From: Verrucomicrobiota bacterium
GTDB lineage: Bacteria > Verrucomicrobiota > Verrucomicrobiia > Limisphaerales > VHDF01
Direction: 5' to 3'
Length of the DNA stretch: 64,000 nucleotides
NCBI GenBank assembly: GCA_016871495.1
Contig: VHDF01000008.1
Span: 1-64,000 of the forward strand
Shown here: piece after piece, positions 33,934-43,158 of the stretch
How the letters are laid out: every line of letters starts with the position of its first letter
How positions within the stretch are numbered: the stretch's first letter is position 1
Made by a program: the position numbers and the translations under genes
Notes under the pieces: generated by a model
What the model was told of the DNA's origin: nothing
The model's database searches: none
What the model saw: the letters and a program-made list of their open reading frames with translations, nothing else

Positions 33934-34377
33934 CTAAACCGCGGGAATCGGATGCTTCACGGAAAGCTGGGACACGTTCAGTGGGATGCACTGCTTGCCC
34001 ACCAACGTGCGCGGATTAAGGACGATGGGTCCCTTTAAATTGATCGTGCCGCCCCCCTTCCGGTCGAGGGTGACAATATTGTAAATCACCGCGTCATCGA
34101 CGCTTGGCAAACCGAGAAACCTCAAATCTTCTTCCCCAATCTGCGGCTCGTATTCGGAAGTCACTTCAAACGGAGAAACGACAATAAACGCCAGGTCAGA
34201 CTCCCCTTCCACATGGAGCCAGGCAAACGGAGCCTCATCAGGTTGGCTCGAAAGCTGGTAACGCTTGATCGATTCGAAACCGATCAACCCTAAGGGCAAT
34301 TGAACAACCACGCTGGGTCGCTCGCCGGATGATTCGGAAACAGACGTAGGTTCAGCTTCGGTTTTCATTACAGGCAT
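33934..34377 (-). CDS. fliW: Flagellar assembly factor FliW
   Basis: About 147 residues from ATG 34377; TTG 34380 and ATG 34368 are alternatives. FliW landmarks are LPLGLIGFESIKRYQL, APFAWLHVEGESDLAFIVV, DAVIYNIVTLDR and GGTINLKGPIVLNPRT. FliW binds either CsrA, relieving repression, or free flagellin, which titrates it. This homeostatic switch was worked out in Bacillus subtilis. Here fliW, csrA and the mini-flagellin form one minus-strand unit. The AT-rich stretch at 34441-34479 upstream could hold the promoter, but I cannot place -35/-10 boxes confidently. Confidence 0.92.
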   Translation of the reverse strand: MPVMKTEAEPTSVSESSGERPSVVVQLPLGLIGFESIKRYQLSSQPDEAPFAWLHVEGESDLAFIVVSPFEVTSEYEPQIGEEDLRFLGLPSVDDAVIYNIVTLDRKGGGTINLKGPIVLNPRTLVGKQCIPLNVSQLSVKHPIPAV

Positions 34378-34656
34378 CAAGCCGAGGCCCCCGAGGCATC
34401 GACCGTGCCACCCTCTCAGGATACCCTGCAGAGATTGTCACAACATAATCACAATCAATAATTTACATATTTTGAATCCATGGATGCCTGCGCCTGGACC
34501 CGACTCCCCGGCAAGATTGGCCCCGGCAGAATTAGCCGTACGTCAATCAAGAATTGACCGGCGCGAAGAGGACGACGCGGCTGCGATTCGGGTTCGGGTC
34601 TCAAGCTGCGATCTTTCTGCTTTCCGCTACCAACGGAATCGGGAAATATCGGTTCG

Positions 34657-36108
34657 ATGCCTCCATCCTGGCAACATCCCACCCGCGTTTCCCGACGCAC
34701 CGCCATCCAGGCCGGAACGATCAGCCTCCTCGGGCTCGGGATGGAGACGCTGCCGGCCCTCACTTCCTTGGCCGGCACGGTTCCCCTTCCTGCCAAGCCC
34801 AGGGCTAAGTCAGTGATCTACATTTTCCTCTCGGGCGGTTTGGCTCAGCACGAGAGCTTCGATCCAAAACCGGATGCTCCGCTGGAGATTCGGGGCGAGT
34901 TCAAGACTCTTCGAACCCGGACGCCGGGTCTGCACATTTGCGAGCATTTGCCCATGCTGGCTCAACGCAGCGAACGCTGGGCGGTCTGTCGCTCCCTGAC
35001 CCACGGATCCAATGACCATTCCGCCGGCCACCACATCATGCTGACCGGTCGTTCCGACCTCCCCACCGGATTCGACCCGTCCAAGCCCAAGGATTCCGAT
35101 TGGCCATCCATCGCCTCCCTCGCCAATCACCTCCTGCCCCCGGGCCATAATCTTCCTCCTGCCATCGTGCTCCCGGAAAAGCTCGTCCACATGACCGGAC
35201 GGGTGATTCCGGGCCAATTCGGAGGCATTCTGGGCAAGCGCCGCGATCCCTGGTTCATCGAAGCTTCCCGGTTTCATCCAGCCAGCTACGGAGCCTACCC
35301 GGAATTCTTGTTCCACCATCGGGAGGGCGAACGATCCGATCCGGCTCTCGCTTACGCGTCCCCCAACCTCTCCGTCCCCCAATGGCTCGCCCAGGGCCGA
35401 CTCGAAGATCGCGTCCAACTCTCCCGAGTACTCGACCGCCAGCGTGGCCTGATCGAACACGCCGCCGAAGTGCAGTCCTTCGATCGCTACTGGGAAATGG
35501 CCACCGCTCTGCTCCTCGACGGCAAAGTCGCCTCCGCCCTCGATGTCACCCGCGCGGACCCCAAGATCCAAGAACGCTACGGACGAAACTCCTTCGGGTG
35601 GTCCTTGCTCCTCGCGTCCCGCCTCGTCCAACAAGGCGTTCGTCTCGTTCAAGTCAACCTGGGCAATGACGAAACGTGGGACACCCACGAAGCCGCATTC
35701 CCCAATCTCAAGAACTTCTTGCTGCCGCCCACCGACCGCGCGGTCTCCGCCCTGATCGATGACTTGAGCGAATCCGGACTCCTGGACGAAACCTTGATCG
35801 TCATGGCGGGCGAGTTCGGACGCACCCCAAAGATTTCAACGATCGAGGGTGCCCGCCTGCCCGGTCGCGATCATTGGGGCGCCGTGCAATCCGTGTTCTT
35901 TGCGGGCGGCGGCGTGCGAGGCGGACAAGTGATTGGATCTTCGGACCGCCTGGGTGCTTACCCCGCGTCTGACCCGCAGACGCCCGAGCGTTTGGCGGCC
36001 ACCATCTTCAACGCCCTTGGAATCCCGGCTTCCACAAACTACACCGATGAGCAGGGCCGTCCCCACGCGCTCTATCACGGGGATCCCATCCCGGGCTTGA
36101 TCGGATAA
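34657..36108 (+). CDS. DUF1501 family Tat-exported protein (second copy)
   Basis: 483 residues. The N-terminus VSRRTAIQAGTISLLGLG is a Tat signal, consistent with export in folded form. DUF1501 features are VIYIFLSGGLAQHESFDPKP, HICEHLPMLAQRSERWAVCRSL, NDHSAGHHIMLTG, VNLGNDETWDTHEAAF and VMAGEFGRTPKI. It is only distantly similar to the DUF1501 gene at 11.7 kb and lacks an adjacent DUF1549 gene. bioA begins 4 bp after its stop and a sulfatase follows, so it may belong to a sulfated-polymer utilisation group rather than a PSCyt1 operon. Confidence 0.88.
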   Translation: MPPSWQHPTRVSRRTAIQAGTISLLGLGMETLPALTSLAGTVPLPAKPRAKSVIYIFLSGGLAQHESFDPKPDAPLEIRGEFKTLRTRTPGLHICEHLPMLAQRSERWAVCRSLTHGSNDHSAGHHIMLTGRSDLPTGFDPSKPKDSDWPSIASLANHLLPPGHNLPPAIVLPEKLVHMTGRVIPGQFGGILGKRRDPWFIEASRFHPASYGAYPEFLFHHREGERSDPALAYASPNLSVPQWLAQGRLEDRVQLSRVLDRQRGLIEHAAEVQSFDRYWEMATALLLDGKVASALDVTRADPKIQERYGRNSFGWSLLLASRLVQQGVRLVQVNLGNDETWDTHEAAFPNLKNFLLPPTDRAVSALIDDLSESGLLDETLIVMAGEFGRTPKISTIEGARLPGRDHWGAVQSVFFAGGGVRGGQVIGSSDRLGAYPASDPQTPERLAATIFNALGIPASTNYTDEQGRPHALYHGDPIPGLIG

Positions 36109-36112
36109 GGTC

Positions 36113-37582
36113 GTGCCACTTCGTTCGAGGAAATCGCACGATCGCTGGGTCGCGCTCGACCGGGATCACGTCTGGCATCCCTTCACCCAAATGGCCGACT
36201 GGATTCGACACGATCCGATCGTCGTCGTCCGTGGCCAGGGTTCCTGGCTTTGGGACTCTCATGGCAACCGCTACCTCGACGGGAACGCCTCGATCTGGAC
36301 CAATCTCCACGGACATCGCCATCCATCCGTCGACCGGGCGATTCACCGGCAACTGAGCCGGGTGGCGCATTGCTCTTCGCTCGGTCTTGCCAACGGTCCT
36401 GCCGCCGACCTCGCCCGAAACCTGGTCCAACACGCCAATCCACAGTCGCTCCGGAATGCTCGCGGCAGCCAAAGCGCCCCGTTGCAGAAAGTATTTTATT
36501 CGGATGACGGCTCCACCGCCATCGAAGCCGCGCTGAAGATGGTCCACGTGTTCGCGCAAAGGGTGCGAGGCCACCGCAATCCCCGTTTCTTGACCGTGGA
36601 CTCCGCCTACCACGGAGATACTCTGGGCGCCGTCAGCCTGGGGCACTTGGGGCTCTTCCACGACGCTTTTCGCGGACTGCTTTTTCCAACCGGGAAAGTC
36701 ATGTCCCCCTATTGCTACCGGTGTCCTTTCAACCGCGCGTCACCGCAGCGAGTTGACGCCCGCCAATCCCGGAACTGCCAATGGGAATGCGTGGACAACG
36801 TTGCGCGACAATTCGAATCCGCGAGCAAGCGGCGAAATCCCTACGCGGCTTTCGTTGTGGAGCCCTTGGTGCAGGGAGCCGCAGGGATGATCGGCCATCC
36901 CCCCGGCTGGTTAAAGCGGGTCAGTGAAATCGCCCGCGCGCACGAGGCGCTCCTCATCACAGACGAAGTCCTCAGTGGATTCGCGCGCGCCTCGGATCCC
37001 GAAGAAGCGACCGGCAACCCGGTGCAGCTCCTGGCCAGCCATCAGGAAGGCGTCCAACCCGACCTCACAGCTTTGGCCAAGGGCCTGACGGGAGGTTATC
37101 TGCCCATGGCCGCCACGCTGACCACACGGGAGGTGTTCGACGCGTTCTCGGGTCGTTACGAAGATTTCAAAACTTTCTTCCACGGTCATAGTTATTCCGG
37201 GAATCCTTTGGGTGCCGCCGCGGCGGGCGCCAGCCTCGAACTGCTTTCCCGCCCGAGCTGCGCCCGGGCTCGACGCCGAATCGCCCAATCCATCAAGGAG
37301 GCTTCGGCCGATTTGTGGCGGCACCCTCAGGTCGGCGATGTGCGACAAATCGGAATGATCCTGGCCGTTGAGTTGGTCCGCGATTGGAAGACCCGCGAAC
37401 CCTGGCCGCTCAAGGCGAAGGCCGGCATCCGGGTCTGCCGGGAAATGGCCAAACTCGGCGTCCTCACCCGCCCCATTGGGAACGTGGTCGTCATCATGCC
37501 CCCCTATTCCACCCGGCCAGAAGATGCCGCTCGCATGATCGAGACCCTGGGCCGATCCATCCGCCGCGTGTTCGCACCTTGA
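36113..37582 (+). CDS. bioA: Adenosylmethionine-8-amino-7-oxononanoate aminotransferase
   Basis: 489 residues, class III PLP aminotransferase. BioA-specific features are VWHPFTQM near residue 20, YLDGNASIWTNLHGHRHP, FYSDDGSTAIEAALKM, YHGDTLGAVSLG, LITDEVLSGFAR and the PLP lysine in ALAKGLTGGYLPMAATLTT near residue 322. It converts KAPA to DAPA in biotin synthesis using SAM as amino donor. The start is GTG 36113, 4 bp after the DUF1501 stop. No other bio genes are nearby. A conserved Cys-rich insert (SPYCYRCPF, NCQWECVDN) is visible. Confidence 0.9.
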   Translation: MPLRSRKSHDRWVALDRDHVWHPFTQMADWIRHDPIVVVRGQGSWLWDSHGNRYLDGNASIWTNLHGHRHPSVDRAIHRQLSRVAHCSSLGLANGPAADLARNLVQHANPQSLRNARGSQSAPLQKVFYSDDGSTAIEAALKMVHVFAQRVRGHRNPRFLTVDSAYHGDTLGAVSLGHLGLFHDAFRGLLFPTGKVMSPYCYRCPFNRASPQRVDARQSRNCQWECVDNVARQFESASKRRNPYAAFVVEPLVQGAAGMIGHPPGWLKRVSEIARAHEALLITDEVLSGFARASDPEEATGNPVQLLASHQEGVQPDLTALAKGLTGGYLPMAATLTTREVFDAFSGRYEDFKTFFHGHSYSGNPLGAAAAGASLELLSRPSCARARRRIAQSIKEASADLWRHPQVGDVRQIGMILAVELVRDWKTREPWPLKAKAGIRVCREMAKLGVLTRPIGNVVVIMPPYSTRPEDAARMIETLGRSIRRVFAP

Positions 37583-37621
37583 CCCTTCTCGCTACCCTCG
37601 GAACAGCTTAACCCCTCCCTC

Positions 37622-39112
37622 ATGCCCACTCAGGCCACACTCCTATTCACACTCAGCCTGCTTTCGCCGGTCTTCGCATCATCCGCTCCGATTCGACCTC
37701 CACCCAACGTTCTGTTCATCGCCATCGACGATCAAAACGACTGGGTCGGTCCACTCCGCGGCCACCCTCAGGCCAAAACCCCTCATCTCGACCGCCTCGC
37801 ACGGGAAGGTGTCACTTTTCACAACGCTCATTGCAACGCTCCTCTCTGCAATCCGTCACGCACCAGCCTCCTGCTTGGATTGCGTCCCAGCAGCACCGGG
37901 ATTTACGGGCTGTCACCCTGGTTTCGATCCGTGCCCTCGCTTCAAGGCCGCCTCACGCTGCCTCAGTGTTTCCAACAGCACGGATACCAAACCCTCACCA
38001 CGGGCAAAATCTTTCACGGAAGCCCAGGCGGTCTCGCCCAGCGAAAACTCGAGTTTGATGTGTGGGGACCCGAGGGAGGAATCGGCATACGTCCTCCCGC
38101 CAAACTCATCGGACCTACCCCCATGGGCAATCATCCCCTCATGGATTGGGGCGCCTTCCCCCACCGCGACGAAGAAAAGGGAGATTACCAAATCGCGAGT
38201 TGGGCGGTGGATCGTATCCAATCCCTGGCGCGGGATCGTCCTTTCTTTCTCGCCGTCGGATTTTTCCTCCCGCACGTGCCGTGCTACGTTAGTCCAGCCT
38301 GGATGGAACTCGATCCACCGGAGATCCCCCTGCTGCCTGAGATCCTAAAGACGGACCGGGCGGACACACCTCGTTTTTCCTGGCATCTGCACTGGAATCT
38401 GCCGGAACCACGACTTCATTGGGTCCGCGAGAATCAACAGTGGGAAAACCTCGTTCGATCCTATCTCGCTTCGACCCGTTTCGTGGACGCGCAGATCGGA
38501 AGAATCCTCCAGGCTCTTGACTCCGCGAATCTCGCGAACAACACCTGGGTCGTCCTGTGGAGTGACCACGGATATCATCTCGGTGAGAAAGCGATTACCG
38601 GAAAGAACACCCTGTGGGAACGGTCCACTCGCGTTCCTCTGCTCTTTCGAGGGCCGGGCATCCGGCGTGGCGCCGTGTGCCATCAACCGGTGGAACTTCT
38701 GGATCTCTATCCGACCCTCGCCGAACTGGCCGGGCTGAAGGCTCCGGGCGACTTGGAGGGACTCAGCCTCCTCCCTCAACTCCGCCATCCTGCCACGCCT
38801 CGAAACCGGCCTGCACTCACGACCCATAATCAAGGCAATCACGCGGTTCGAAGCGAACATTGGCGGTTTATCCGGTACGCCGACGGCACCGAGGAACTCT
38901 ATGACCACCGGACCGATCCCCATGAATGGCATAACCTGGCAAATCGGCCATCGTCTGCGCCCGTTCTCGAACAGCATCGGCGCGCGCTGCCCAAAACGGA
39001 TCTGCCTCCCGCACCCGGCAGCGCTCATCGCATCCTGACCTTCGACCCTGTCAGCCGCATCGCCACTTGGGAAGGACACCCGATCGAGCCCTTCGCGCCC
39101 GTGCCGGATTGA
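37622..39112 (+). CDS. Secreted sulfatase (iduronate-2-sulfatase-like)
   Basis: 496 residues with an N-terminal signal (TLLFTLSLLSPVFASSA). The alkaline-phosphatase-like sulfatase fold is clear: NVLFIAIDDQNDWVG (metal Asp pair) and CNPSRTSLLLG with Cys76 as the residue converted to formylglycine. Also present are GYQTLTTGKIFHG, FLAVGFFLPHVPC and VLWSDHGYHLGEKA. The pattern matches the iduronate-2-sulfatase/choline-sulfatase-like group widespread in marine and soil Verrucomicrobia. It would remove sulfate esters from polysaccharides. No activating enzyme is in the window. Confidence 0.9.
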   Translation: MPTQATLLFTLSLLSPVFASSAPIRPPPNVLFIAIDDQNDWVGPLRGHPQAKTPHLDRLAREGVTFHNAHCNAPLCNPSRTSLLLGLRPSSTGIYGLSPWFRSVPSLQGRLTLPQCFQQHGYQTLTTGKIFHGSPGGLAQRKLEFDVWGPEGGIGIRPPAKLIGPTPMGNHPLMDWGAFPHRDEEKGDYQIASWAVDRIQSLARDRPFFLAVGFFLPHVPCYVSPAWMELDPPEIPLLPEILKTDRADTPRFSWHLHWNLPEPRLHWVRENQQWENLVRSYLASTRFVDAQIGRILQALDSANLANNTWVVLWSDHGYHLGEKAITGKNTLWERSTRVPLLFRGPGIRRGAVCHQPVELLDLYPTLAELAGLKAPGDLEGLSLLPQLRHPATPRNRPALTTHNQGNHAVRSEHWRFIRYADGTEELYDHRTDPHEWHNLANRPSSAPVLEQHRRALPKTDLPPAPGSAHRILTFDPVSRIATWEGHPIEPFAPVPD

Positions 39113-39187
39113 TCTTCCCGACCCCGCGATCACGAATTCGGCTTGCAAGTCTCGCGTATCAGGTGCGGCTTGGAAACGAACCCCCAT

Positions 39188-39393
39188 GCCGCTGCATCCA
39201 CAGGTCGTCGATGGCCGGGTTGTCGTGATAACGCAGACAGCCCTGTCTGCTGTTGCGCAGGCTGCCCAGCCTGCAGGGCGACGAAGGAACCAGGCGCGTG
39301 GAGAGCATGGAAGGGCCTCGTTCTTCACCTGCCGGGCCGACGGGCCGTCGGCGATACGGCAGACTGGCCAGCCTGCGCCACACGACAGACAAC
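39188..39393 (+). repeat. Dispersed repeat family B, copy 3
   Basis: The landmarks match the other B copies: gcatccacaggtcgtcgatg, cgcagacagccctgtctgct, ggcctcgttcttcacctgcc and cagcctgcgccacacgacag. It occupies the 3' flank of the sulfatase gene. The whole gap 39113-40317 is repeat DNA (B3, D/C copy, B4) apart from a short leader before the next gene. Confidence 0.85.
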
Positions 39394-39402
39394 TTCGGAA
39401 TG

Positions 39403-39918
39403 CACGGGCATCACCTCGCCTTCCCTCTCGCCCCGCGAGGCACGAGTGGGGAGAGAGCCGGAGAGAGGGGTGTTCTCAGCCTGCACAGGACATCAGTCAG
39501 AAGGAAAAGAATGGCTTCTCACGGAGCCACGAGGGCACGGAGATGGGAGGCTTGCTTGAATCGATGACCCCGTTAAAGCGACGGACTTCGGATCCTTTCT
39601 CTCCGTGTCTCCGTGCCTCCGCGAGAGCCTTCCCTCTGCCGGGGCAACTCTGCTCAACCGATTCATGATTTCGCGACCTACCCGCCCATAACGCCTCCGC
39701 CTTTGTTTTGTCATGCAGGCTACGCCCTCGGTGCATCCGCACGTTTTCGGGGCGCGCCGTTCACGGCGCTTCCGCTCGAGCCAACCTGCAGCGGCGATCT
39801 CCTCCCGTTCTATGGCCCGTCATGGGTGGATGCCTTCGCCCTGACAGCACCCTTGCCCTTTGAACCTGCCATGCCCCTTTGAAGACCCGCCCTGAAGCGG
39901 CGTGAACGCCGCGCTCCA
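39403..39918 (+). repeat. Duplicated segment D+C, copy 1
   Basis: About 515 bp nearly identical to 42645-43158. Landmarks are cacgggcatcacctcgcctt, ggggagagagccggagag, gaggcttgcttgaatcgatg and ctctgctcaaccg, ending in family C (GGCGCGCCGTTCACGGCGC...GCGGCGTTCACGCCGC...). Differences are scattered substitutions and small indels. Same orientation as copy 2, flanking the secreted-protein gene 40318-41925. ORFs through it are not coding. Confidence 0.88.
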
Positions 39919-39947
39919 GGACAGAATGAGAACTACTGAACGACAGG

Positions 39948-40145
39948 CGCATCCGCAGGTTATCGCTGACCGGGTTGTCGGGGTAACGCAGACAGCCCTG
40001 TCTGCTGTTTCGCAGGCTGCCCAGCCTGCGGGGCGACGAAGGAAACCCGGCACGTGGAGAGTATGGAATGGCCTCGTTCTTCACCCGCCGGGCCGACGGG
40101 CAGTCCGCGATACGGCAGGCTGAGCAGCCTGCGCTACACAACAGA
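39948..40145 (+). repeat. Dispersed repeat family B, copy 4
   Basis: Reads gcatccgcaggttatcgctg, cagacagccctgtctgctgt, ggcctcgttcttcacccgcc and agcctgcgctacacaacaga. Same orientation as copy 3, about 760 bp away. About 170 bp of unique leader sequence separates it from the following gene. Confidence 0.85.
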
Positions 40146-40241
40146 CCACTTCGTGTGATGCACGGTCTGCCCTGTTTTTGGTTGCTTAGCGCGATCCCAC
40201 CGCGTAGTTATTTCGACTTAACCCCATGAATAAATTGGACG

Positions 40242-40271
40242 GCCCTGCAAGCAGTCTCTTGCCGGGCTTTT
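40242..40271 (+). terminator. Terminator-like hairpin in the leader of the 40.3 kb gene
   Basis: GCCCTGCAAG (40242-40251) pairs with CTTGCCGGGC (40258-40267) at 9 of 10 positions, followed by TTTT. Its place about 50 bp before the ATG suggests either the end of an upstream transcript or a leader attenuator for the secreted-protein gene. Confidence 0.45.
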
Positions 40272-40317
40272 CTGCTGCATTCCTGGTCGCAAAACAAAAC
40301 TCAACTCAAGACTCGTC

Positions 40318-41925
40318 ATGAATGGTTCACACGACAGTGCTCCCAGCTCAACCGTCCGGTGCGGCCGCAAATGCCGCATGCCACAAATGGCCGCTCTAAC
40401 TTTTCTCGTCATCGGCTTAGCCTCATCCATATCGGCTCAGACGGTGCTCTACCAGGAAGGATTTGAGTCCGAGGGCGAGGGCACGCGCTACACGGTCGAA
40501 GGCCGCGGTTTCGTGCCGAAGAACGGCCAAGTCAACCCGGTGCCCGGGGGTTCCTCCTACTGGAATCGCAGCACGGAAGTGGTGGCCAAGGGTGAAGTCG
40601 TGGGCGTCCCATTTCCCGCACCGGCGCGGCGGGCCGTCATCTCGTTTAACCACCGGCTGGATCCCGCGTCACTCACCTCGGACGGCAAGAAACTCCTCGA
40701 TTCCGTGATCGGTTGGCTGAGCGCGGGCAAGAAGAACATGGTGATCATGTTCAGCGCTCCACGTGGAACCGGTGAGTCTGACTTGGGAGATATCTACCTC
40801 GTCGAGACGTTGACGGCTGCGGGGCATACCGTCATTGACGACGACACCAACGAAGCGCTGGCGGCTCGAATCACGGCCCAAAAGGTGGATTTGATTATCA
40901 ACTCCAGCACGGGCGGCGATCCGATCCGGTTGGCCACGGCACCCGTGCCTATGTTGTCGTTCGCCCACGATCTCACGGGCGATTTGCTGCTCTCCACGCG
41001 CGGACTGATTGACGTCAATCTTGATCCCGGAGTTATCAAGATTGAAAGTGCGGCTCATCCCGTCGCGGCGGGTCTGCCCGCCACGTTTAAGTTCGTCAGC
41101 CAAGAACAGCCGTTTGATGCCCCTGGGCTCGGGCTGCCTCCCGGATCCGTGGTCGTGGCTTCGTATCAATACACCAACCCGGAAACCGGAACTGTTGGCA
41201 CCCGGCCGTTCGTGGTGGTCACCGAGAAGGGGGTGCAACTGCTGGGAGGTCTGATCAGCGGGATGGAAGGCACCGCATTTTGGGCGGGAGCGGACCTCAA
41301 CGAACCAAATATTTCCGACGGCACCTTTAATACCATTGACACGCCCCGGAGTCTCACGCTCAAAGAAGTCAACGTCGCGGGCAAACCGAAAGTTAAGTTG
41401 ACCTTCGCCTTGGCGGCGACCGAAGTGGATTTCGATGCCGGAGCGGACGATTTCTTCTCCATCAAGATCGATCCGGACGGCGCCGGGCCTTCTGAGTTCG
41501 TTGAGCTTGCTCGATACGGGGCGCCCACCGGTTCTGAGAAGTTTTACATTGAGATGCTCAAGGACGGAGTGGAGAGCAAGGACTACAAGAAAAGGGTCGG
41601 AATTGTTGCGAAGGATTTCACTTACGACATTCCGGCCGACGCCACAAAATTGGTCGTGCGATTTGAGTCCAATTCGACCTTCTGGAACGAAATCGTGGCC
41701 TTCGACAATATCCGAATCACGTCGGGTGATATCGTGACCAAACCGCCCACTATTGCCTTTGCCGCGGCAGGTGGTGAGGTGACGTTGACGTGGGAGGGAA
41801 GCAATTACAACTTGGAGACAACCAGTAGTCTTCCGTCGGGTTGGACCGTGGTTCCGAATGCCACCAGCGGCTACAAAGCGAAAATCAATTCGGGGATCGG
41901 TTTCTTCCGCCTGAAATCGAAATAG
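40318..41925 (+). CDS. Secreted protein of unknown function
   Basis: 535 residues. A positively charged N-region and hydrophobic stretch (MAALTFLVIGLASSISAQ) give a signal peptide with cleavage near SAQ; ATG 40378 is an alternative start. The mature part begins as a jelly-roll-like segment (YQEGFESEGEGTRYTV). A central region resembles a ThuA/amidotransferase-like fold (KKNMVIMFSAPRGTGESD, DLIINSSTGGDP), and a jelly-roll segment about an event or property date-like (SDGTFNTIDTPRSLTL) follows. The end (GGEVTLTWEGSNYNLETTSS...FFRLKSK) is typical of verrucomicrobial secreted proteins. No catalytic residues are identified. Flanked on both sides by the 515-bp duplication and followed by a strong terminator. 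Confidence 0.7.
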   Translation: MNGSHDSAPSSTVRCGRKCRMPQMAALTFLVIGLASSISAQTVLYQEGFESEGEGTRYTVEGRGFVPKNGQVNPVPGGSSYWNRSTEVVAKGEVVGVPFPAPARRAVISFNHRLDPASLTSDGKKLLDSVIGWLSAGKKNMVIMFSAPRGTGESDLGDIYLVETLTAAGHTVIDDDTNEALAARITAQKVDLIINSSTGGDPIRLATAPVPMLSFAHDLTGDLLLSTRGLIDVNLDPGVIKIESAAHPVAAGLPATFKFVSQEQPFDAPGLGLPPGSVVVASYQYTNPETGTVGTRPFVVVTEKGVQLLGGLISGMEGTAFWAGADLNEPNISDGTFNTIDTPRSLTLKEVNVAGKPKVKLTFALAATEVDFDAGADDFFSIKIDPDGAGPSEFVELARYGAPTGSEKFYIEMLKDGVESKDYKKRVGIVAKDFTYDIPADATKLVVRFESNSTFWNEIVAFDNIRITSGDIVTKPPTIAFAAAGGEVTLTWEGSNYNLETTSSLPSGWTVVPNATSGYKAKINSGIGFFRLKSK

Positions 41926-41979
41926 GACACGGGCTCTCCCGGAGCTCCGCTCCTGGAGTCATCGTGGCATTGTGGTAAG

Positions 41980-42021
41980 CCGGTCTGCGAGGCAAGAATC
42001 CTCGCAGGCCGGTTGTTTTTT
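41980..42021 (+). terminator. Rho-independent terminator of the secreted-protein gene
   Basis: CCGGTCTGCGAGG (41980-41992) pairs with CCTCGCAGGCCGG (42000-42012) over 13 bp with one G-U wobble. The loop is 7 nt, and the stem is followed by TTGTTTTTT. This is the best intrinsic terminator in the window, about 55 bp after the stop. Confidence 0.9.
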
Positions 42022-42110
42022 CCAGGTTCGCATTCGCGAAACACTAATGGATAGGGAGATCATCGTTGACGTCACCGATTCTATGGTTATTCCGCGGATT
42101 GTTTGAGGCG

Positions 42111-42168
42111 CGAGAAATACTCAAGGACAGAGCATTCACGAGAAATACTCAGGGACAGAGAATTCAAG
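42111..42168 (+). repeat. Tandem pair of ~29-bp units
   Basis: Two adjacent units, each reading cgagaaatactca(a/g)ggacagag followed by cattca or aattca. It sits in the non-coding 41926-43326 gap before the larger G and D repeats. Confidence 0.8.
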
Positions 42169-42246
42169 ACGCCCCGAGGGACGGATCGAGAGCTTTTCCA
42201 TCACTCCGCGCCCTCTGCGTCTCTGCGCGAGGCAATTCACTCATTC

Positions 42247-42721
42247 ATCTTGCTTTTCCTCACGCAGAGGCCGCGAAGGACGCAGAGGACGGAGCGGACC
42301 TCGTTCGTGGTGCCCGTAGGCCGTTCGCCTAGCACGGGCACCACCTCGCTTTCCCACTCGCCCCGCGAGGCACGAGTGGGGAGAGAGCCGGAGAGAGGGG
42401 AATTCTCAGCCAACCCCTCTCCTCGGTCCTCTCCCCGCTCATTCTTCGCAGGGTGAGGAAGAAATTCCTTGGAGACAGAGATCTCGAATTATATCCAGGT
42501 GTGCCGGTTGAAGAGTGCCCTGGTTTCCATTGGGGCCGTTGTGGACTTGCGGTGAGGCATCTTGCTTTTCCTCACGCAGAGGCCGCGAAGGACGCAGAGG
42601 ACGGAGCGGAGCTCGTTCATGGTGCCCGGAGGCCGTTCGCATAACACGGGCATCACCTCGCCTTCCCTCTCGCCCCGCGAGGCACGAGTGGGGAGAGAGC
42701 CGGAGAGAGGGGTGTTGTCAG
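42247..42721 (+). repeat. Two direct copies of repeat G (~165 bp each)
   Basis: Copies at 42247-42416 and 42559-42721 both read cttgcttttcctcacgcaga, ggccgcgaaggacgcagagg, a 'gcccgtaggccgttcgc' variant, then the cacgggca(c/t)cacctcgc and ggggagagagccggagag blocks shared with duplicated segment D. The 5' motif also occurs reversed at 8139-8178. No gene lies in this 41926-43326 interval. Confidence 0.85.
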
Positions 42722-43158
42722 CCTGCACAGGGCATCAGTCAGAAGGAAAAGAATGACTTCTCACGGAGCCACAAAGGCACGGAGATGGGAGGCTTGCTTG
42801 AATCGATGACCCCGTGAGAGCGACGGACTTCGGATCCTTTCTCTCCGTGTCTCTGCCTCCGCGAGAGCCTTCCCGCTGCCGGGGCAACTCTGCTCAACCG
42901 GTTCAGGATTTCGCTACCTACCCGGCCATAGCGCCTCCGCCTTTGTTTTGTCATGCAAGCTACGGCTTCGGTGCATCCGCAACGTGTCGGGGCGCGCCGT
43001 TCACGGCGCTTCCGCTCGAGCCAACCTGCAGCGGCAATCTCCTCCCGTTCCATGGCCCGCCCTGGGTGGATGCCTTCGCCCTGGCAGCACCCTTGCATGT
43101 TGAGCTTGCCATGCCCCTTTGAAGACACGCCCTGAAGCGGCGTGAACGCCGCGCCCCG
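42645..43158 (+). repeat. Duplicated segment D+C, copy 2
   Basis: Same order and orientation as 39403-39918. It includes the family C copy with both palindromic ends. The remaining sequence to 43326 before the MFS gene is unremarkable. Confidence 0.88.

Noticed and set aside
34455-34796. Minus-strand 113-codon ORF upstream of the second DUF1501 gene
   Set aside because: It overlaps the well-supported DUF1501 start on the other strand and has no recognisable features.
39113-40317. Possible CRISPR-like array between the sulfatase and the 40.3 kb gene
   Set aside because: The repeats are few, about 200-500 bp long and irregularly spaced, with no short repeat-spacer periodicity.
42066-42456. 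Overlapping ORFs after the 42.0 kb terminator
   Set aside because: They read through tandem and G repeats; the residues mirror other frames of the same repeats elsewhere.
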